Origin: Brachybacterium sp. UMB0905
Lineage (GTDB): Bacteria > Actinomycetota > Actinomycetes > Actinomycetales > Dermabacteraceae
NCBI RefSeq assembly: GCF_002871795.1
Contig: NZ_PNHL01000007.1
Coordinates: 50,830-114,829 of the forward strand
DNA: 64,000 bases
Reading direction: 5' to 3'
The translations under genes were made by a program, and so were the position numbers. This document shows positions 58,418-64,000 of the stretch, one piece after another (the stretch's first letter is position 1; the number at the start of each line of letters is the position of its first letter). Under the pieces are notes generated by a model. That model was not told where the DNA came from and searched no databases. It saw nothing but the letters and a program-made list of their open reading frames with translations.

Positions 58418-59362
58418 GTGATGATCACGGATCCTGTCTCCCTTCTCGCTGACCCTGACCTTGTTCCTCTTGTCCAGGCCATCCGGGCGGAGATCCTCAC
58501 CGGTTCCGCATCGCCGGAGGACATCGCGCTCTCGCTGCTTGAGCAGCCGGAGGCCTACCCCGATCCGCCCCGATGGACGCAGCAGGTCGAGGCTGTCGAC
58601 GAGGATGAGGACCGCGCCGTGTTTGTCGAGCGGTTCGTGCGCAGCGTGTGGAATGAGACGGCGCAGCAAGCCCTCGCGTGGCAGGACGAGACCACGGACG
58701 TGGACCGACTCGAGTCGGCCTTCGCACAGCTGCGTGAACAGGACGTCGTCGTCGAAGAGTTTTCCGAGTGGGCCGAGATGGAGGACGACGAGGATGACTT
58801 GGGCGCCGTCATCACGCCCTTTCAGGTGATCGAGGATCTGGTGCTGGGCCCGGTGCGCCTGCCGCTCCTGTATCGCAGCCTCCGCGGTGACGATGAGCAG
58901 CTTGCGCACGCTGTGGAGGCAGCGTTTCGGGAGCAGGGTCTGCAGGTCACCCGGGACGGCGAGGGGCATGGCCTGCTGTACGTCGACCTCACGTGGCTTC
59001 CGCACATCGAGGCGGTGGATCCCGATCCGGAGGACGCAGACTTCGACCCCGAGGGCTCCGAGGATGAGGAGCGGGAGGACACCTCCTGGTTCTACGCCCT
59101 GTTCGACGAGAACATGGCCGACTGGGGCCGGATGTATCTCGAAAAGGACGGTCGGTACCTGGAGGCCCGGCTGCGCGCGCGCCGCCTCGCGATCATCGAG
59201 GGCGATATCGGCGGCGAGCCCAGGGTCGCAAAATCCCGCATGGAGACTTTCGATGCCCTCGACCACCTCAAGGAGATCGCCCGGGAGCGCATGGCCGACG
59301 GCTGGACCCGCCCACCGGGAACCCCGGACGCCGACATCCCTCAGCGCGGCCTGGGGGTCTGA
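58418..59362 (+). CDS. Hypothetical acidic protein
   Basis: A 314-residue protein that I do not recognise. It begins with MITDPVSLLADPDLVPLV, then several helical segments rich in Glu/Asp, such as VDEDEDRAVFVERFVRSVW and EEFSEWAEMEDDEDD. The second half carries PLLYRSLRGDDEQLAHAVEAAFREQ, then a beta-strand-like GHGLLYVDLTWLPHIEAV and a low-complexity acidic linker. The C-terminus ends with DHLKEIARERMADGW. No signal peptide or membrane segment is seen. GGAG is 9 nt before a GTG at 58418 and 12 nt before an ATG at 58421; either is possible. It follows the cold-shock gene and is convergent with dnaG. Confidence 0.7.
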   Translation: MMITDPVSLLADPDLVPLVQAIRAEILTGSASPEDIALSLLEQPEAYPDPPRWTQQVEAVDEDEDRAVFVERFVRSVWNETAQQALAWQDETTDVDRLESAFAQLREQDVVVEEFSEWAEMEDDEDDLGAVITPFQVIEDLVLGPVRLPLLYRSLRGDDEQLAHAVEAAFREQGLQVTRDGEGHGLLYVDLTWLPHIEAVDPDPEDADFDPEGSEDEEREDTSWFYALFDENMADWGRMYLEKDGRYLEARLRARRLAIIEGDIGGEPRVAKSRMETFDALDHLKEIARERMADGWTRPPGTPDADIPQRGLGV

Positions 59363-59470
59363 GCGACAGCCGGAGACCGTCGGCGCGTGACCACGATCGG
59401 CATCTGTCCGCGGACGCCACAACTCTCGGCCTGCGCTCCACCGCCCGGGCTGAGCACTCGAGTGCTCGCC

Positions 59471-61444
59471 TCACTCCTCCCTCGCATGCAGCGCCCGGCG
59501 CCGGGCCTGTACCTGCCCCAGGCGCGTCATGATCTCCTGGTACCGCTCGGCATCGGCGGGATCAGTGCGCTGCAGGCGCTGCTTGAGCACCGAGTACTCG
59601 CGGGTGATGGACAGCTCTGTGAGGCGGTCCAGCAGCGAATCCCCCAGCCGCCGCAGCCCCTCCTCATCCCGGGCCGGCAGGTCCAGGTTCGCGATCTCCA
59701 CGATGAGCGGGCGCACCGTCTCCCCCGCGATCTCGAGCACCTGCTCGAGGTAGCGCGCCGGCGCCAGCTCCCCCGCCACGGCATCCAGCAGCGTGCCCGC
59801 CGCGAGCATCACGTCCCACACGCCCTGCAGGGCAGGCACATGGAAGGAGTCATCGGGCAGGGCCGCGACCTTTTCCGGGTCCAGCAGCTGCGGGGCCTGC
59901 ACCATTGCGGCCAGGGACTGCTTCTCCACCTGCCCTACGGGATCACGCGGAGAGACCACGTCCGCCAGGCGCGGGATCGGCAGGCTCGAGCCGTCCTCGC
60001 CCCCGTCGACCCCCTCCCCTGGGCGTTCCTCCAGCAGCGGTTCCTCCTGCGCCCGTCGGCGCCCACTCCCCTCAGCACGGGCGGCGTCATGGACGGCGCG
60101 CAGCACGGTGCGCTCCTCCATCCCGAGCCAGCCCGCCAGACGCCGCGCATACTCCGGGCGCATGGCCCGATCGCGGATCCGAGCCACCACCGGCGCAGCC
60201 ATACGCAGCGCCGTGACCTGCCCTTCGACAGTGTCGAGGTCCACTTGGGAGATCGCGGTGCGGATCGCGAACTCGAACAGGGGCCGACGGGATTCGATCA
60301 GGTCCCGCACCGCCTGGTCGCCCTGGGCGATCCGTAGATCGCACGGATCCATGCCGCTGGGCTCCACGGCCACGAAGGTCTGGGCGACGAAGCGCTGATC
60401 CTCCTCGAAGGCGCGCAGCGCGGCCTTCTGCCCCGCGGCATCGCCGTCGAAGGTGAAGATGACCTCCCCGGCGAGGCCGCGCCCGTCGGTGTTCAGCCGC
60501 AGCCCCGCCGAGCGGTTCGAATCGCCCATAACGCGCCGCACGATCTTCACGTGCTCAGCACCGAAGGCGGTGCCGCAGGAGGCGACCGCCGTCCCGACCC
60601 CCGCGAGGTGCGCGGCCATCACGTCGGTGTATCCCTCGACGACGACCACCCGATGCTGGGAGGCGATCTCCTTGCGCGCCAGGTCCAGGCCGTACAGCAC
60701 GGAGGACTTGTGGTAGATCGCGGTCTCGGGGGTGTTCAGGTACTTCGGGCCCTGATCGTTCTCCAGCAGGCGCCGGGCACCGAAGCCGATCGTGGAGCCG
60801 GTGATGTCGCGGATCGGCCACACCAGCCGGCCGCGGAAGCGATCATACACGCCGCGCTGTCCCTGGGAGGCGAGGCCGCTCGCGGTCAGCTCCGGCTCGG
60901 TGAAGCCGCGTGAGCGCAGCAGGGACGTCACCGCATCCCAGCCCTCGGGCGCGAAGCCCACGCCGAAGCGCTCCACGGCGGCCTGGTCGAAGCCGCGCTC
61001 GGTGAGGAAACGTCGGCCCACCTCCGCGGCGGGGGTGCTGAGCTGTTCGCGGTAGAACTCCTCGACGATGGCGTGGGCGTCGAGGAGACGCCGACGGGTG
61101 CCGAAATCGGGCCGGTCTCCGCCCTTGCCGTCACCCTCTTCGTAGTGCAGCTGGACGCCGTAGCGGCCGGCCAGCAGCTCCACGGCTTCGACGAAGCTCA
61201 GATGGTTGATCTTCTGCACGAAGGAGATGACGTCCCCGCCCTCCCCGCAGCCGAAGCAGTGCCAGTGCCCCAGCTGGGGGCGGATGTTGAACGACGGGGT
61301 CTTCTCGTCGTGGAAGGGGCACAGGCCCTTCATCGAGCCGATCCCGGCCGGGCGCAGCGTCACGTGCTCGGAGACCACCTCGTCCAGGCGCGAGCGTTCG
61401 CGCACGAGGTCCACATCGGCCCGACGGATCAGCCCCCTGGCCAT
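59471..61444 (-). CDS. dnaG: DNA primase
   Basis: DnaG makes RNA primers for the replisome. The 657-residue protein has the N-terminal zinc-binding domain (CPFHDEKTPSFNIR, then HWHCFGCGEGGDVISF, residues ~41-75). The catalytic core with VVVEGYTDVMAA near residue 270 follows, and the Toprim motif FTFDGDAAGQKAALRA near 330. A C-terminal DnaB-interaction region (~500-657) ends LGQVQARRRALHAREE. The start ATG has GAAGGGG upstream. It follows dgt with a 64-nt gap. Confidence 0.96.
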   Translation of the reverse strand: MARGLIRRADVDLVRERSRLDEVVSEHVTLRPAGIGSMKGLCPFHDEKTPSFNIRPQLGHWHCFGCGEGGDVISFVQKINHLSFVEAVELLAGRYGVQLHYEEGDGKGGDRPDFGTRRRLLDAHAIVEEFYREQLSTPAAEVGRRFLTERGFDQAAVERFGVGFAPEGWDAVTSLLRSRGFTEPELTASGLASQGQRGVYDRFRGRLVWPIRDITGSTIGFGARRLLENDQGPKYLNTPETAIYHKSSVLYGLDLARKEIASQHRVVVVEGYTDVMAAHLAGVGTAVASCGTAFGAEHVKIVRRVMGDSNRSAGLRLNTDGRGLAGEVIFTFDGDAAGQKAALRAFEEDQRFVAQTFVAVEPSGMDPCDLRIAQGDQAVRDLIESRRPLFEFAIRTAISQVDLDTVEGQVTALRMAAPVVARIRDRAMRPEYARRLAGWLGMEERTVLRAVHDAARAEGSGRRRAQEEPLLEERPGEGVDGGEDGSSLPIPRLADVVSPRDPVGQVEKQSLAAMVQAPQLLDPEKVAALPDDSFHVPALQGVWDVMLAAGTLLDAVAGELAPARYLEQVLEIAGETVRPLIVEIANLDLPARDEEGLRRLGDSLLDRLTELSITREYSVLKQRLQRTDPADAERYQEIMTRLGQVQARRRALHAREE

Positions 61445-61508
61445 CAGCGCACCCCTTCCCGCACCGCCGCCGTCGGCGGCAGCACTGCCGCCTGCTCCCC
61501 AACCTGTA

Positions 61509-62819
61509 TCACAGCTCCGCCCCGAGACCCGGCAGCGGGGTGTCCGCGGCGGTGAGGTGGGTTACCTCCCGATCGAACAGCGTCCCGTGCAGGCGCCGCG
61601 CGGTGACATCGGTGTAGGAGGCGATCTGGTCGATCACCACCCGGTGGCGGGCAGCGTCATCCTCCGCCTGCTCCCACAGCTCGGCGAACAGGGGGCTGAG
61701 GTGCTGGGTGCCGGTGTTCAGCAGGCGGGAGTGGAGGTCCCGCAGGATCTCCTCCTGTGCCTCGTAGACGGGCTGCTGCCACGCGGCGGACATGACGTAC
61801 GCGGCCGCGAGCCCCTTGAGCACCGCGATCTCCAGATGGGTCTCCTCCGGCACGATGACATCGGCGCGGAAGCGGGCGATGGGCTCCTCGCCGTGGGCCT
61901 GCCGGGTGGCGTGGATCGCCGAGCGGGTGAAACGGCCGATGAGCTGGCTGGCCATGTTCTTCAGCGCCGCGGCATCGCGCATGGAGCCGCTGAAGGCGGG
62001 CAGCCACGTCGGCTCCGCCTCGAGACGGGTGAGTGCGTCATCGAGGGCCTCCACGGACTCATCGGGCATGTACCAGTCCTGCACGACATACAGCGCGGCG
62101 GCGCGCTCCATCGGGTCCCGCAGCGCTCCCAGGCTCAGGGTGCCGCCGGTGATCGCATCCTCGATGTCGTGGACGGAGTAGGCGATGTCATCGGCGAGGT
62201 CCATCACCTGCGCCTCGAAGCATTTGCGCAGCGGCGGGGCGCCCGCGCGGGCCCAGTTGAACACCGCGAGGTCATCGGCGTAGGCGCCGAACTTCGAGGA
62301 GGACGGGTTGGGCCCCTCGCCGCGGGCCCACGGGTATTTGATCGCGGAATCCACGACGGCGCGCGTCAGGTTCAGGCCATAGGGGCGGTCCTCCCCCAGC
62401 ACCTTGGGTTCCAGCCGTGTCAGCAGGCGCAGCGTCTGGGCGTTGCCCTCGAAGCCGCCGATCTCGCGCGCGAGATCATCCAGCACCCGCTCGCCGTTAT
62501 GCCCGAAGGGCGGATGGCCGAGGTCATGGGACAGGCACGCGGCATCGACCACATCGGGATCACAGCCCAGCTCCGCCCCGATATCCCGACCCACCTGCGC
62601 CACCTCGAGGGAATGCGTGAGGCGGGTGCGCACGAAGTCATTCGTCCCCGCACCGAGCACCTGGGTCTTCGCCCCTAGGCGGCGCAGCGCCGAGGAGTGC
62701 AGCACCCGGGCGCGGTCACGCTGGAACGGGGTGCGGGACTGGGACTTCGGCGGCTCCGGGGCCCAGCGCTCGAGGTCCGTGCTCGTGTACCCGACGGGCG
62801 GGGTAGGGATCTCGGTCAT
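61509..62819 (-). CDS. dgt: Deoxyguanosinetriphosphate triphosphohydrolase-like protein
   Basis: HD-domain dNTP triphosphohydrolases remove dNTPs to balance pools. The 436-residue protein has the HD motif VVDAACLSHDLGHPPFGHNGE near residue 89 and TRLTHSLEVAQVGRDIG near 65. DLADDIAYSVHDIEDA near 210 completes the metal site. The start was chosen at the ATG with GGAGG about 8 nt upstream and GYTSTDLERW near the front; longer readings start inside dus. It lies 4 nt after the dus stop, and dnaG follows. The order dus-dgt-dnaG is common in actinobacteria. Confidence 0.93.
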   Translation of the reverse strand: MTEIPTPPVGYTSTDLERWAPEPPKSQSRTPFQRDRARVLHSSALRRLGAKTQVLGAGTNDFVRTRLTHSLEVAQVGRDIGAELGCDPDVVDAACLSHDLGHPPFGHNGERVLDDLAREIGGFEGNAQTLRLLTRLEPKVLGEDRPYGLNLTRAVVDSAIKYPWARGEGPNPSSSKFGAYADDLAVFNWARAGAPPLRKCFEAQVMDLADDIAYSVHDIEDAITGGTLSLGALRDPMERAAALYVVQDWYMPDESVEALDDALTRLEAEPTWLPAFSGSMRDAAALKNMASQLIGRFTRSAIHATRQAHGEEPIARFRADVIVPEETHLEIAVLKGLAAAYVMSAAWQQPVYEAQEEILRDLHSRLLNTGTQHLSPLFAELWEQAEDDAARHRVVIDQIASYTDVTARRLHGTLFDREVTHLTAADTPLPGLGAEL

Positions 62820-62823
62820 CGGT

Positions 62824-64000
62824 TCATCCTCCCGAGGTGTCCAGCTCGGCCTCGTCCAGGCGCGCAGCATGCTCCGCGGACAGCTCCCGCGAGTCCATCC
62901 AACCCTCCGGGACCACAGCCTTTTTCGGGGAGCCGGCGCGGCCGCGCGGTCCCTCCACCGCGGCCCCCGGGTAGGGGCTGGTCAGATCCAGCTCGGCGAG
63001 CTTGGCGTCCAGATCGGCGAGGGACTCCATGGTCGCGAGCCGGTGACGCATCTGCCCACCCACCGGGTAGCCCTTGAAGTACCAGGCCACATGCTTGCGC
63101 AGGTCCCGCAGGGCGCGGCCCTCATCCTCGAAGAACTCCACCAGCAGTTCGGCGTGCCGGCGCAGGATCGCCGCGACCTCCCCCAGGCTCGGGCGCACCC
63201 GGTCAGGCTTGCCCGCAAACCCGGCGGCGAGATCAGCGAACAGCCATGGCCTGCCCTGGCAGCCGCGCCCCACCACTACACCGTCGCAGCCGGTCTGGTC
63301 CATCATCGTGATCGCGTCCTCGGCCGACCAGATGTCCCCGTTGCCAAGCACCGGAATGTCGGTGACGAGTTCCTTGAGGTCCGTGATCGCATCCCAGCGG
63401 GCCTGCCCGGAGTAGTGCTGGACCACGGTGCGGCCGTGCAGCGCGATCGCCGCGGCCCCCACCTCCTGGGCGATCAGCCCCGCATCGCGGTAGGTGAGGT
63501 GCGCATCGTCGATCCCCATGCGGGTCTTCACCGTCACCGGCACGCCATCCCCGGCGGCCTCCACGGCGGCGCGCACGATCTGCGTGAACAGCTCGCTCTT
63601 CCACGGCAGCACCCCGCCGCCCCCGCGACGCGTCACCTTCGGCACCGGGCAGCCGAAGTTCAGGTCCACGTGGTCGACCAGGTCCCGTTCGCGCAGCATC
63701 TCCACGCTGCGGCGCACCGTATGCGGGTCCACGCCGTAGAGCTGGATGGACCGCGGCGTCTCCCGCTCGCCCATCGTCACCAGGCGCCAGGACTCCCGGT
63801 GGTCCTCCACGAGCGCGCGGGTGGTCACCATCTCTGAGACGTACAGCCCACCGTCATCGGCGCTGTGCAGGGCCCCGAACTCGCGGCACAGCAGCCGGAA
63901 GGCCATGTTCGTGATCCCGGCCATCGGGGCGAGCACCACCGGGGTATCCACGGTGTGAGGGCCGATGGTGAGGGTCCGACGGTTCGCCGGCGCAGCAGGT
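62824..64000 (-). CDS. dusB: tRNA-dihydrouridine synthase, DusB type, N-terminus cut by window edge
   Basis: Dus reduces specific uridines of tRNA with FMN and NADPH. The barrel shows VVLAPMAGITNMAFRLL near the start, SIQLYG, and the catalytic Cys in DLNFGCPVPKVTRRGGG. VTVKTRMGIDD, AIALHGRTVVQHYSG, PVLGNGDIWS and GVVVGRGCQGRPW follow, and the C-terminal helical domain contains HVAWYFKGYP. The sequence NRRTLTIGPHTV before the barrel fits the family N-terminus and continues to the window edge, so the true start lies outside; a GTG at 63951 is the only in-window alternative. It is the first gene of dus-dgt-dnaG. Confidence 0.92.
   Translation of the reverse strand, partial: PAAPANRRTLTIGPHTVDTPVVLAPMAGITNMAFRLLCREFGALHSADDGGLYVSEMVTTRALVEDHRESWRLVTMGERETPRSIQLYGVDPHTVRRSVEMLRERDLVDHVDLNFGCPVPKVTRRGGGGVLPWKSELFTQIVRAAVEAAGDGVPVTVKTRMGIDDAHLTYRDAGLIAQEVGAAAIALHGRTVVQHYSGQARWDAITDLKELVTDIPVLGNGDIWSAEDAITMMDQTGCDGVVVGRGCQGRPWLFADLAAGFAGKPDRVRPSLGEVAAILRRHAELLVEFFEDEGRALRDLRKHVAWYFKGYPVGGQMRHRLATMESLADLDAKLAELDLTSPYPGAAVEGPRGRAGSPKKAVVPEGWMDSRELSAEHAARLDEAELDTSGG

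Overview
The window is a gene-dense, high-G+C stretch of chromosome from an actinobacterium. Evidence: a mycothiol ligase (MshC), the actinobacterial PAC2, DUF3052, DUF3145, DUF4191 and DUF5703 families, polyphosphate glucokinase, a homodimeric AceE pyruvate dehydrogenase, the glnA/glnE/glnA2 group, and a bacterial type II fatty-acid cluster. Gene content and order suggest Micrococcales, most likely a Dermabacteraceae / Brachybacterium-like organism; that placement is inference. Nothing in the window is clearly a prophage, integron, IS element or CRISPR array. Most of it is conserved core genome.

Layout. 0-6 kb: site-2 protease (cut by the left edge), PAC2 protein, mshC, uppP, two small conserved genes and two SPOUT RNA methyltransferases. 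6-8 kb: a prepilin-peptidase-like protein, a decayed hydrolase, tRNA-Leu and an unknown gene. 8-14 kb: the overlapping alaS-ruvX-mltG-aroE operon behind rpsD. 14-17.7 kb: rarA, then two small membrane proteins with pyrD. 17.7-26.6 kb: pepA, lpd, the two-lipoyl-domain E2 gene, a pseudokinase-like membrane protein, lipB, lipA and a DUF4191 protein, so lipoate synthesis sits beside its main client. 26.6-37.2 kb: nitrogen assimilation (glnA, glnE, glnA2) interrupted by an MFS permease, a small membrane protein and a PD-(D/E)XK nuclease-like protein. 37-41.9 kb: panB, map, ppgK, the RNase P RNA and yaaA. 41.9-45.6 kb: nif3-like, sufU and sufS, then an intergenic zone with tandem and 92-bp repeats and tRNA-Val. 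45.6-54.9 kb: DUF3052, aceE, fabD-fabH-acpP-fabF, DUF3145, peptide deformylase, an OsmC protein and tRNA-Asn. 54.9-59.4 kb: a LacI regulator divergent from a clan-A glycoside hydrolase, a CAU tRNA, a cold-shock protein and an acidic unknown. 59.4-64 kb: dnaG, dgt and dus (cut by the right edge).

How the parts work together. AceE, E2 and Lpd with LipA/LipB supply acetyl-CoA, and FabD/FabH/AcpP/FabF use it for membrane lipids. GlnE probably adenylylates GlnA. SufS/SufU mobilise sulfur that LipA and other Fe-S proteins need. Several small groups (alaS-ruvX-mltG-aroE, trmL-trmH, osmC-def, dus-dgt-dnaG) have overlapping or nearly touching ends, which implies translational coupling.

Patterns of most interest: at least seven genes have a TAnnnT -10 hexamer exactly 6 nt before the start codon, as expected for leaderless mRNAs. 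Two 92-bp repeats with a hairpin and T-run lie between a small membrane gene and tRNA-Val. Two tandem 16-nt repeats abut a perfect TATAAT box upstream of sufS. One gene appears to start at ATC. One membrane protein looks like a degenerate kinase. No clear new multi-gene system was found.
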